Below, piece by piece: positions 36,185-47,412 of a stretch of DNA of 64,000 bases. The stretch covers positions 39,970,089 to 40,034,088 of the forward strand of contig NC_060232.1 of NCBI RefSeq assembly GCF_021155775.2. Reading direction: 5' to 3'. Source of the DNA: Neodiprion pinetum (lineage: Eukaryota; Arthropoda; Insecta; Hymenoptera; Diprionidae). Below the pieces are notes generated by a model. The model was not told where the DNA came from. It saw only the letters and a program-made list of their open reading frames with translations, and made no database searches. Made by a program: the position numbers and the translations under genes. The number at the start of each line of letters is the position of its first letter. The first letter of the stretch is position 1.

Positions 36185-38099
36185 CAGAGCAAGGAAATCA
36201 TGTCTAGTCTAATATCAACGCGATAAATTAAAATTGAACCGTAAAATCATTTACCGCATTCTTTTCTTTAATTTTATTCAAGTTGTATATGAAATTTTCT
36301 TCTTCGCATTATGGTTCCACAAAATTATTCATGTTTAGATTTTAGACTATGGCAGAGGATAAAGGTTTCATTGTAATGAATTGAACTGTTCCTACAACTC
36401 CACTTAGCTGGCAATTATTATTTTTCTGAAATAAGCGATCGGATTAGTCAACATCGAAACTGGGTAACGTTCTTGTTTACACCTCCAGACTTGGATTATG
36501 GACAGTAATAAAATTGAACCTGGGATTATTGTGGTGTAAAAGTTATATATATACTGAGGTAAAAACACGTTGCACTGTTCATCGTCGTGAAAATATTAAT
36601 TTTATGATAGCTGTACATCGAGGACTAAATAATTTAATCATGTAAATGGATATATTATACTAGACAAAGGAGAAAGGTTATAGTTTATATATTATACTTT
36701 GCATATATCACTGCAATTCGCTTTTATAGTTGTCTTGATATTTTATTCGATCATTGACTTAGTTTGCCAGCAGAGGTGAAGGGTAATACTTCATCATTCT
36801 TTCGCTGTAGTCATTTAGAGTTGAAAATCGAAGCGGGTCATTGCATAAGTAATTAGATAAGTGTAAAAACTGCTTTGCTGTCGCATTCACGATGGACAAT
36901 GGAACACGTGTTTAGCTCCATATCTCTGTATGCAGTTACACCAACAACTTCCTAATACTCGTTCAATCCAAGCCAAATCCGAGTGAAGGCATGTTTGCCC
37001 TCTTGGCCGTCATTGCATTGTTATGAATTTGAAGAAATACTTCAATGTATTTTTGATGATATCATTTTTAATTGTCAACCAACGTCAAGCAGCTCCCGAC
37101 GTTTGTTGTATGATTAAAAATTGTGTACAAAATTAGAAGACTCATGATTCAAAATGAATTTGGTCAATCCACTATTCGTATATTTGAAACGTTGCGCATT
37201 CCAAGCATAATGCTTTGCACGGTAAAAATAAACAATGTGAAATTTTAACACTGGTAATAGCTGTAAGAAAGGTGATAACGTTTTATCTCATCTGCCTGCT
37301 ATTTTATTATATTTTTACTATTGAAATATTGTGAATATTGTACATTTGGGGTGTACGTCTTATTTGACAGAAATTCCCATTTGTATAATGATTAAGCACT
37401 TGAATTTAGAGCGAAACGCTACTTAAAATTCGATTCACCTACCTTGTGAACTTTCCTTTCTGGGATGTGACTCAGTTTCAATGATACATTGTTGCTTTCT
37501 GAGAAAAATTAACTTCCTTTCCAAGTTTCTAGAACCGGATTTAAAATACCAGATATTTTGCTTATACAAATAATATTGTTGAAGAATAAAAAAAATTATT
37601 AAGAGGCTACTTGCAATGGTAGACTTTTTATCACATCTTTCTGGGTCAATTCTGTTAGCAGTGGGTGAAAAAGTGTATGTATAAACAAAGCTCGCTTAAC
37701 AATTCTGTGAATGTATTGTAATTATATAATGTAACAAAGTTGGAATCGATGAAGAAAACAGCAGAGGCAAAATATTGTAATTTGTAGATATTATATTTGA
37801 ATGAACGATTTATTGGTCGTTCAATCCATATTCTATTATACATTATAAATAAATATCACGTTCCGTTAAGTACCTGTTATTCGTAGCAGGTTAAGATTAC
37901 TCCTAAGTTCGCACGAATCTGTATTTTCCTTGCATTCACAGAGATTTTACGAAATCAATATTCTAACGATGAGAAGAAAACAAATCCCAAAAGGTTGATT
38001 GGCATTTAATCATTTTATTTCATAGCCATGAAATTGTACAAGGTTCGAAAAGAAAATGAATTTTTGAGCTGTATAAAGTTCATGACATCTCTTCGAATC
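36185..38099. other. Convergent spacer between V-ATPase C and MTAP
   Basis: AT-rich, no supported gene. A minus-strand AATAAA at 38014-38019 lies 81 bp past the MTAP stop codon and is the likely MTAP poly(A) signal. Confidence 0.45.
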
Positions 38100-39601
38100 C
38101 TAGGCTGCTTTATTTGACGAGACGTTTCCACATACCACCAAATTCTAGAAAAAAAATTTTTTCCTTCAACTTTAAAGCAAACACATTTGTAAATAACACT
38201 GTCTACTATAATGGACAAAAAGTTGAATTATGCATTGCCACAGCTTTAAGATTGCTTGATCTACTCAATGCTCATGTGCAAAGGCATTACCTTGAGTTCA
38301 TCGATCTGTTCATCCCACATTTCTTGATCTGATGATGCAGCCATAAGCTTAATAGTCTCAATAAGAAGCTGAGTTACTCTGATAACGTTTTTCTTGAATA
38401 CGCTCATTACATCTGCCACGCATACTCTGTCTCCTGCATCCTTCCAACAATCATAATCTGTAGCCAAAGCGATAGCTCCGTACAGAATACCTGCTTCCTT
38501 TGCCAAGCACACCTAATCATAGAACATTCAATAGTAGAAATGCTACTATCAATGGAGATATAGTATAATATCATTAGTATGGGTGATATTTGCGAAGTTA
38601 CAGTTCATCAATTTATGGCAATTCGCACCTCTGGGACTACAGTCATATTGATAAGATCACCTCCCCATTGTCGGAAGGATTGACTCTCTGCTTTTGACGA
38701 AAATCTGGGTCCTTCTATTGTGACTACAGTTCCTCCATCCCTTATATCAATATTCAAAAGCTTTGCTGCATTGGCAATTGTCTTCCGGACATTGGGATGA
38801 AACGCTGGTTCCATTGGTACGTGACATACTCCTGTGAACATTATCCCTTAACCTTTAGATTGCTGGGATTTTAAGAGCTTCATTCCCCATAGCAAGTCTC
38901 AAAATGTTGTGTCTGTATCTTATACATAACATATGTGAAGTTTAAATTATAGAAAAAATGAAGCAATTTTTCCACCTGGGTATTCCTTAGATGTTCCGTC
39001 AAAGAACGTGCCATTCCTCTTGATTGTCCTATCGATAAAACTATCCGGTATAACAAGATCGCCAGGGTGGATAGACTCTTGGAGGGATCCGCAAGCGGTT
39101 GAGGCCAATATGTGGGTGCAACCAGCCAAACGCAGAGCTTCTATGTTAGCTCGGTAGTTCACATTGGTAGGATTAATTTTGTGACCTACCCCATGCCTAA
39201 ATGATACATTGAATACGATTAACAAGATAAAATTCGTTCTTATAATAGTTTCATACAGATAGATTTGAGTGAGCGATACTTGCTCAATTGCGGAAATTCT
39301 CACCGAGAAAGTAGAACGACTTCTACGCCAGCAATTTGACCCTGGTAAAGATTACTCGACGGGAGTCCAAATTCATTTTTAGCAATTTCCTGTGATATTT
39401 CTACGCGATTCTGCAATATTTGACCGGCTGGATCGTCTAGACCAGATCCACCAATTATCCCAACCTGAAATAACAGATGACAATGACAACTGACGATTGC
39501 GATTTTGACAGCCGGTCGTACGTCTAACCTCTTTCGATCTTTAGACGTTTTCGCACAAGTAATATCTTTGAAGTTCATACCTTGATTTTGTATTTTCCCA
39601 T
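38100..39601 (-). CDS. MTAP: S-methyl-5'-thioadenosine phosphorylase
   Basis: Splits methylthioadenosine with phosphate into adenine and methylthioribose-1-phosphate, the entry to methionine salvage after polyamine synthesis; cytosolic trimer in the family. Exons in coding order: 39601-39581 (MGKYKIK), 39464-39304, 39196-38976, 38831-38629, 38512-38291, 38144-38100; 290 aa (human 283). Phosphate-binding IIGGSGLDDP, TACGSLQE, IEGPRFSSKAES, INMTVVPEV and the adenine-selective ATDYDCW are all present. ATDYDCW and the DD after GGSGL favour MTAP over purine nucleoside phosphorylase. The last exon adds NLVVCGNVSSNKAA and is the least certain. A long frame also runs from an ATG at 39809 through intron 1 into exon 2. 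Confidence 0.95.
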
Positions 39602-41480
39602 AACGAAGGATTTCGAACGTCCGTTTTATCACTGTCCTGCTTTGGACAACGTCTATGGGAAAAAGTGTGACAACCCTACGTGCCTTGCGCAACCTTTGCC
39701 TTCGTTCATCAGTCCTACGGCTCATATAACCGCGAACTCGCGTATAAGGCCGACCTATTGGCCTAGAGCTCGCTAGAGCCTTGAAACGCGTATCAATGTT
39801 CTTATCCATTTTTCTTTTTCGTTTCTCGGTTGCGAAAACTGTTTGAATCGAAAATGTGAGTGTGATCGTTTTTTATCAGACACAAACATCACTGGCCATA
39901 GATTCTGACTCCCATTGATTGCATAAGTTAAATATTTCGTAGTCTATGACCGTGACTATGACGCACCTAGTTGTTCCAAACATTCTTGTGAACCTGATTC
40001 ACAAGAGCGGTGTCGAATCATTCGTCAGCAGATGTCAGAGATGAAATTAAGGAACTAATGAAAGACCGGTGGATCGAGATTCTTTATATAAACGTGTAGA
40101 TTGTAGAGTTCGTTTCGCTTACGAAAAAACTAATTTATGTAAAACGACTTTTTTTCTGATTGATGAAAGTCTGCTGTCAAGGAATATATTGGGATCTAAG
40201 AAAACGTTATTCCTTTTCGCCGAAGTTCAGTGAATGGGACTTACAGAGTAAATTAGATTCCTGTATTGATGAGTTAAACACGGATCAGTGGTTGATATTA
40301 TCATACTACTGCTCTTTGTGTGGGTCTCTTCCATTCAACTTGCCACAGGCTGGTCGTGTCATTCTGCGTCAACTTTACTCACCAACTACCTGAACTCGGA
40401 TGGAAAGCACAATAATTTCTGTTCGTAAGCTGCATAATAACCGCGGCTGTACAATTCATCCGCATTCCAAGTTGAGTTCAGTTACCGACCAGTATTCATG
40501 GCGTTGCAGTGCCGCCTGGCTATAATTACGACCCACGAATGCCAAATTGAGTATATCAATTTTGCGTGATGAATTACTTCGGAACGAATCGAAATACAAG
40601 ATACATCATGTAAGATTGGAGGGTTTCAGTTTTACGCAGAATTATCAGCAAAATGTATTTTCAAGAAATTCATGTCTGCACGTTAATCCGTCTGTTATTG
40701 TTTTCCTTTAGCCTGAAATGATAAGACGCGTTGTTAGGCAAAAGGTGTCGTGCAATGTTCAGTGTTCCATACGGGTTTAAAAATATCGTTGCGTTTATCG
40801 TTATATGGAGCAATAGGCGGTAGACAATATAAAAAATGAGGTGATATTGCAGCGCAATATATGTACTATTATCTTTACACCTTGTACTCTTCGTACTTTG
40901 TATATACGGTAGTAACAACGGAAGGAATTCACCTCATCAAAATAGCATTCCGGCCGGAGAGCTGTTACGTATATTGCAATGAAATATTTTACAATACATA
41001 TTATATACATTATCAAGCGAACATCTATGTGGTACAATAATTAAGGATGGTACACCGCACCGGAACAATACCACATATATGCGACATGAAGACAGCAGCA
41101 TTTTCGCATAAACGTGATGCGGTGTACCGCTGAAGCTATTATGATAACATCGGCAGAGATCTTGAATCGATCTCAAATTGAAGAATAAAAGTGCCAAGTA
41201 TAGCACTCAATTCTATATGGTAATTGTCACATTCACGTTTCAGTGTACGGTTAAATTGAGGTTAGTATCGGCGAATGAAATTATTCTTAAACTGCCTTTG
41301 ACTTTTTCGCCGCAGTATTTAGTCAGCTCTAACATAAACAACCCAACTTGCGGGCAAAAGCCTGACACATTATATTTTTGTTTGGTAGCCTAACCAGTAA
41401 CGTTAGGCTACCCTCCAAAAAAGCCCGTTTTGACGGTCTGGTTCCGTAAACCGATTACCGCTGGCTTCTGAATATAGGAA
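39602..41480. other. MTAP upstream region
   Basis: Holds the MTAP promoter and, at 40160-40393 (+), a 77-codon frame listed separately. An 11-bp inverted repeat GGTACACCGCA lies at 41049-41059 and 41118-41128. Otherwise nothing recognised. Confidence 0.4.
40163..40393 (+). CDS. Small open frame, 76 aa, unrecognised
   Basis: ATG at 40163 to TGA at 40391-40393. The peptide is protein-like in composition (WDLRKRYSFSPKFSEW, then SKLDSCIDELNTDQW, then ILSYYCSLCGSLPFNLP), with four or five cysteines and no low complexity. It stands alone about 560 bp upstream of MTAP on the opposite strand. No homologue recognised; it may be chance. Confidence 0.25.
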   Translation: MKVCCQGIYWDLRKRYSFSPKFSEWDLQSKLDSCIDELNTDQWLILSYYCSLCGSLPFNLPQAGRVILRQLYSPTT

Positions 41481-41849
41481 TTATTGATTGACCGTCGTCG
41501 CGACGAGGCGCCTCCCTTGTAAGTCTGCTTCGTTGGCGGTGGGGGCATAAGAACAAACGAGGAGATCGTGCAACCTGTTGGCAGCCGGTCTACCTCTGGG
41601 CTGCACCCACTACGACCTGCTGGTCGGGAGGCATCGAGTCCCAGAGTTCATTCCAGAGCGTTCAAACCTCAGTTAGTCACAACTCGCGCGTAAAGCATGC
41701 CCCTTTCGGTTTAACGCTTGTTATCGATGTTTGTCAAACAGTGACCAAGAAAATTAGTGGTAATAGACGAAATCCTGGACGGGAATTTGGCCGGTTTCGT
41801 TGAACGGTTTTGCGATTTATTTCTGCCGGAATTCTACGTTGTTAAAAAA

Positions 41850-41861
41850 ATGGTTCATATG
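41850..41861 (+). CDS. Candidate tiny first coding exon (MVHM)
   Basis: A GC-richer stretch (about 41480-41860) ends in ATG GTT CAT ATG followed by the donor GTAGGT at 41862. The phase is 0, which matches the phase-0 acceptor of the orphan exon at 57442. This would be the 5' exon of a gene with a very long intron. The upstream stretch includes TCAGTT, an insect initiator match, near 41670. Speculative. Confidence 0.22.
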
Positions 41862-43477
41862 GTAGGTATTCCTGTATAATTAATATACAATTATTCATTC
41901 AGTGGTATGTTTAATATTTATTATATTCATGAAAGTTGTAACGCGAAGGCTGCATGGGGTATACCTGTATTACAGGAAAAGCGACGTTATATTCTCTGAC
42001 TTTGTATGCCTAGCTTGAAAATGGTATAATGAGTAAATTTCTAATTAATTTCACCGATCGCGATACTACCTGCAGAACGGTTCATCGCGCAGCTCTTACC
42101 GATGTTTGTCCATCGAATGTGTATATTATTGGTGAAATCGTCGAGGGGAAGGATTCGTTTCCGGTCACTTGGCAGTCAACAATAGCTGGTACAAGTACAT
42201 GCCGTACATAGGTATAAGGTTACGCACATCGTGGACGTATAATCACCACTCTATACACAGTGACGATGGTGATTCAGTGATTGTGTACATCGCAAATTCG
42301 CAATATCGCGCGCGGACATTACTCTGGCAATTAATGTGCTGTCTGCAAAGTTGATCGGAAGCAGGATATGTAAACTAGATAACGTGTATTTAATTGTGAG
42401 ATAGCGGAGTTTGGTGATGATATTTTTTTCTATTCATCAACCATTCGCGGTTGATTCTTGTTGGTACATCAACCGTCGGGAGATCTAACTTTCAGTTTGA
42501 CGAATTATAAACGTCCGCAGTAAGCGAATTAGATTAAAGAGAATCGAAAGTGTTACCGCACCTGTTGAAGTCACCGGCATTATCCGACTATATCCTTACT
42601 AGTGTATATAATCCAGGTACATACATGCATACATACGTAACAATTAGACGGTAGATATTATGGCGGGAACATGCAGTAGTGCAACGCCGCAGAACACGTG
42701 TCGGTATTATAAGCGGAGAATCCGTGAAATTTATTTCGCTTATCGCCCCGTATTACAGTTTCGTGTGTGACAACCGATTGTAAATTTGAGTTTGGAAAAA
42801 CAAAGAGGCTGAAGTTGGTAACGTTAACGTAACGGAAAATTGGTAAGAAGAGTCATCATCGTGGAATGTTTGAACAACTTTCTATAGGAGTTGGATTTTC
42901 AAAATATGATTACTTTTTATTTATCACGTACAACTAAATTTCGGACATTCCCAAAGGAGTGAAGTAACTATTTTTCCGAAACATGCATCGTTATAGTAAC
43001 GTTGCCAACTTCAAACCCATGAAAAACAAGCGCATTGCGAATGCATGTCGGAGATCAACGCGAGATCTTATTTTTAATAATTTCAGCATGTAACTCAGAC
43101 GAGCTCTCCGAACATCAGCACAGTCATCGTGGAAGTCGATGGCGGTATACGAAATCCAGCCTGTCAAGATGACCTTCATGAGAATTGTTATTCGGAAAGG
43201 CAAGACTGCCAATCGATCAGCAGACCTACCACTAATGTAAGTATCGTTACGTCTAACTCTTGAAGAAAGAAAGACCGTTTAAAGTATGATTTGACTCGAG
43301 GTAGACGATTGACACGGTCTTATTTTCTTATCTGCATTCGTAGCTATAGGACACATCCGTGTTTGTATCCATTTGAAAGCACGTCTTGTAATATACTACA
43401 AGACATACATAAGCCACGTGTGTACAACTACATTAAATGCCTTGCGGCCAGTTATATACATATACATTATATACATT

Positions 43478-44090
43478 AAGGTGTGCCCAAAAAAAAAGAC
43501 AAAATTTTGCTTCAAATGTCCATCAAAATTTCGGTAGAGCATCTCAAATAGAATATCTCAGGCAAATATGAGCTCTTAATATTGTTATTTAGAGGTGACG
43601 ATTTTGTTTTTCGATTTTCTATAATAACACGATAAATAACACGTAAAGAAAATCGGATAATATTTGAATTATATTTTGTTCGTAAACGGTTTGACTTATG
43701 AACTATATAAATATAGATTCATCCAGGAAATTACACGCTCTATAAAAAAAAAATACCGAAATAGAATTTTCCTAATTCAGAATTTTCGTAAGGCGAATAT
43801 CTCGTAATCGGTTAGAGTTAGGAAAATTATATTTCAGTACTTTTTTTACAGAGAATGTAATTTCCTGTACGAATCTCTTTAGATAGTTCATAATTCAAGC
43901 GGTTTACGAAAAAAAAATAATTCAAAAAATGTCCGGTTTTCTTTACGTGTTAATTAAATGGGAAAAACAAAATCGACACCTCTAAATGTCAACATTCAAA
44001 GCTCATATTTGGTTGAGATATTCTGTTTGAGAGGCTCTACCGAAATTTTGATGGGCGTTTGAGAACAAAATATTTTTTTAGGTACACCCT
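43478..44090. mobile_element. Degenerate long foldback element
   Basis: About 613 bp whose two halves are imperfect inverted copies over most of the length. The outer blocks are CCATCAAAATTTCGGTAGAG, then AATATGAGCT and ATTTAGAGGTG; the inner blocks are AACACGTAAAGAAAA and GGAAATTACA. Ends are close to AGGTGTGCCC and AGGGTGTACC, next to TA-rich flanks. No frame for a transposase. Family uncertain, possibly a Tc1/mariner-type MITE. Confidence 0.6.
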
Positions 44091-47000
44091 CATATCTATG
44101 TACAGACCAGCTAATGATGTGTGATCAAAAACTCAAGGCTTTGAATCCTGAATAGAAAAATTGGTTTTTTATCACTATAAAATGTGTATGCAATAGTTGG
44201 TGTTCCTGTTAAGCCTACCAGCATAGATCTGGCTTATTCTTACCGTTAGATGATATTGCCTAATATATCAATATTCGTATGCAGTAATTCTTCACCTGAA
44301 CCTGTGGAAGTCTTACTACTTCCTAGTCCAATCAGTCTATACAATACCTAGAGTATAATAAATCCCGGGCATCTACCGCTTTAAGTTGTACGCAACGACC
44401 GTACGTCAAACTGGATTGACCAATGATTGTGTAAAATCATTGTTGGAAATGGGGATTCCTATATTCTGAAAGTATAAATTTGTTATTCATCCATGTATTG
44501 TAACACGTAATGTAAACTACTTATTACGTAGCCGGGAAGTTGACTTTTCCGGTGCTCTGTCTGTCTTTGTGGTTACTAATTTCACACGATTCTTCCTTGA
44601 TATTTCTCATATATATATATATGTAACAGAATTGTCGGGTAGCTGGTTAGTTTTTATTGCTTAGTGAGTTGCAACGGAACGCAGGGCGACGATGTATGTA
44701 AGTAAAGAAAAAAATCAATTCACACGAACAGAGTATAATATATATTGCGGTTTTTTAAAAGGTTCTTCGCTCGAACAGCAGTTTCGCGTTAAGTTTTATG
44801 CAAGGTAAAAACAGGAACAAAATTTCCCAGGAATTTGCTTTCGACCGCCAAACTGGTCAACAAATATGTGTTTCTCTTTGTTTTATTTCTGGCGGGACTC
44901 GCTCCTCGACTCGACGTGATATTTTATTCGTGAAACCATCGCTCCCTCTGCTAAAGTATAATATTCCGTGGTTTATAGTCCCGATGGTAGGTCTAAGCAA
45001 GTAGATCGTATTTCGAGGAAGCCTAACTCACAAAATGCCAAGGGCAAATTGTCGACTCAGGTCTCGGTAGTCGAAGTATGGGAGGGTACGGATCGTTATA
45101 TTTTATGGTTTTTTCAACTAGCGATACAATTCTATAGAGATGTTTCACAAGGTTAGATTTAAACGGTGGCGGATGATAATATTCTTGTAATTTAAAGTCT
45201 TGAATACACGAAATTTTCTTGTTCTCCATTTCAGACTTCGCTTGTAACGCGTCGTACGATACAACGTTTAAATTCATTCTACGGTCTGCATGATCGTTAA
45301 CGGGTTGCGGCACATACGGGAAAAGTTTACGTGCAATAACTGTGCAACTGAGTAATCTAACGTGACGTAGGTGTGCAATAGGATGATTTGTTATCTTTGG
45401 TAAAGAGGTATATATAAATTGAATTAAAAGTATTTGTTTTCCGTCGTAAATATAGAATGCTGTTTCGAAATCTATAAACCAGCCTTGTGACAGCGATATG
45501 ACTCAAGTGGAGTAATCTACCATCGCATTAATTCCCTTTCTGAAATCCTGAATACACGTGTCATTTTCTTATTTTCCTTTTAGAAATTTATCGCAGCACA
45601 AAATAATGAAAAATCTGACGACATCGCGCGTTTCCTATTGCAAACATAGTAACGTATAAATAAATTGTCCTTATTATAATGAGTAATACAATGCATCGTT
45701 GAACATCGTACCTTTTTATGGTGCGTGAGAATTTTACCAGCTGACAATGAGTAGCACTAATCATCGTAACGTATCATTGCCGTTTCGCGATTCTTAAGTT
45801 CGAGGTATAAAAGGCGAAAAGTGTGTTGAACCACCCGAACAAAGCATCATCATTCTCATTATCATCAGGTGTGCATTTGGCGCCGACATATCGCCGTTGC
45901 TAGTACCAATCCAGGTACACACGTTACTTACAACCGGCAGCGCGTATAGTAGTATTTATACGGGAGAATGACTCATGATCTTACTCACCTGGAATTTTGA
46001 TTACGCACTCGTCACTAACCAGGTGCGAGCGAGAGTCCTGCGTGACCGTATAATTCCGTGCGCGTGTCTTTCCCTCGAGAACTGAAGCCCTTAACGTACC
46101 CTTAACGACTTGATCGTATGAAAAATTCAAAGTATCGCGATACTAATATGGGAAACACTTGTGACATTGAAAGGCAGGCTATAGAACCACGAGTAGCAGC
46201 GAACTTCTGAAAATTTTATTTACCATAAATAATGCATCTCTTGTAAAAAAACTTCCCACTAAGTGAGTAAGAAAATGTAAAGGAACGCTTGGAGATACCT
46301 TGTCGATAATTGCGGTCATGATCAGATATGCGGACTTTTGTTACGCTCTTGGTTACACGCGTAGTTTACGTAGGGTAGGATGTCGTTATAGATTACCGAG
46401 GAAACTTGGGAAATTGGAACGGAAACTGCAGGAAGTAAACGTGCGTCGACCGGCGTTTACATCGTCACGTATGTGTGAGAGTTGGATAACTAAGTGGAGA
46501 CTCAAATTCGGGTTATTGGATATGCGTTTACAGAATTGTTGGAATTGCGATTTTAAGAAACGTTATCGAACAGTGCGGATTCATTTTTTTACCTATAACA
46601 ATTTTATTATCGCCTGCTCAAACTTATTGATCATACTTGCAAATGATCATATCGGCACAAATGGGTATCGGGAATTTACTCAGATTTCATTTAACCACTG
46701 GTGAAATTTATAAAAAATCAAAAAACCGACTTCGAACTTGGAAAAACTAAAAACTTGCGAAAAAATAGTAAATATCGAGATCCCGTTATCGTGTGGCATT
46801 TAAAAATCACATTTCAAGTCATAAAATCTGTGTAAATTTTTCCAGATTTCTCAAAATGGCGTTTTCGGAATTGCTTGTCATTTTTTTTTTTTCATATTTG
46901 ACCGCTGGCTTATTCAATATGACAAAATTTGAGACCCTTCTGGGTCGGGTAAGAACATCGTACTAAAAATATGATGAAAATCGAAGAGGGTTAGGTACAT

Positions 47001-47096
47001 GGGCTGTTAATTTGATGTGGAATACCCCATATATATAAAGTAGGAATAAATTCGTTTGAAAATACAATACAATTGTATAATTTGCGAAAAAAAAAT
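44091..47096. other. Gene-poor region
   Basis: AT-rich. It contains a TATA-like core promoter at 45806-45813 and one long plus-strand frame (134 codons, 46300-46704) of a length expected by chance. No supported gene. Confidence 0.35.
45806..45813 (+). promoter_or_regulatory. TATA box TATAAAAG candidate
   Basis: Perfect TATAAAAG. About 30 bp downstream (near 45836-45845) a start site would give a short leader that reaches ATCATCAG followed by a GTGTGC donor at 45869. This is a plausible alternative first exon, but no coding sequence is attached. Confidence 0.3.
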
Positions 47097-47168
47097 TTCC
47101 CATACCGGGAATCGAACCCGAGCCTCCTGGGTGAAAGCCAGGTATCCTAGCCACTAGACCATATGGGA
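47097..47168 (-). tRNA. tRNA-Glu: tRNA-Glu (anticodon TTC)
   Basis: Full 72-nt cloverleaf on the minus strand. The 7-bp acceptor stem is TCCCATA/TATGGGA, the anticodon stem CCTGG/CCAGG has loop CTTTCAC (TTC), and the T arm TCGGG/CCCGG has loop TTCGATT. The B box GGTTCGATTCC is perfect and the A box TAGTGGCTAGG is good. It has no intron. A T9 run immediately downstream serves as the Pol III terminator. CCA is not encoded, as normal for a nuclear gene. Confidence 0.97.
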
Positions 47169-47356
47169 TTGTGAAGATACATGATTACAGGTAGAACTTA
47201 AAGCCTAAATGTTGAATTACGAATCAAAACTTAACGTATGCATGAATGGTCAATAGGGATGATAAAAACTGATTTGAATTTAATTAACTTGAGACCAGTT
47301 CGAATTAAAGCGAGACGAACGGTGTGCGCATTCCACGCCTGGAACGAAGATGAGCA

Positions 47357-47412
47357 GGCAACCTGCATGGTTTCGACGACATGTAGGTTGCCATGATGCG
47401 GGCTCCCCGCAT
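47357..47412. other. Two adjacent short stem-loops near the tRNA
   Basis: GGCAACCTGCAT (47357-47368) pairs with ATGTAGGTTGCC (47381-47392), 11 of 12, over a 12-nt loop. Four bases on, ATGCGGG (47396-47402) pairs perfectly with CCCGCAT (47406-47412) over a 3-nt loop. Could be part of a structured RNA or chance. Confidence 0.4.

Noticed and set aside
38100..39601. Purine nucleoside phosphorylase as the identity
   Set aside because: ATDYDCW and GGSGLDD are MTAP-type residues, and the length and exon order fit MTAP.
46300..46704. 134-codon plus-strand open frame
   Set aside because: No splice sites, no recognised motif. A rough chance estimate for this base composition expects about one frame of this length in the window.
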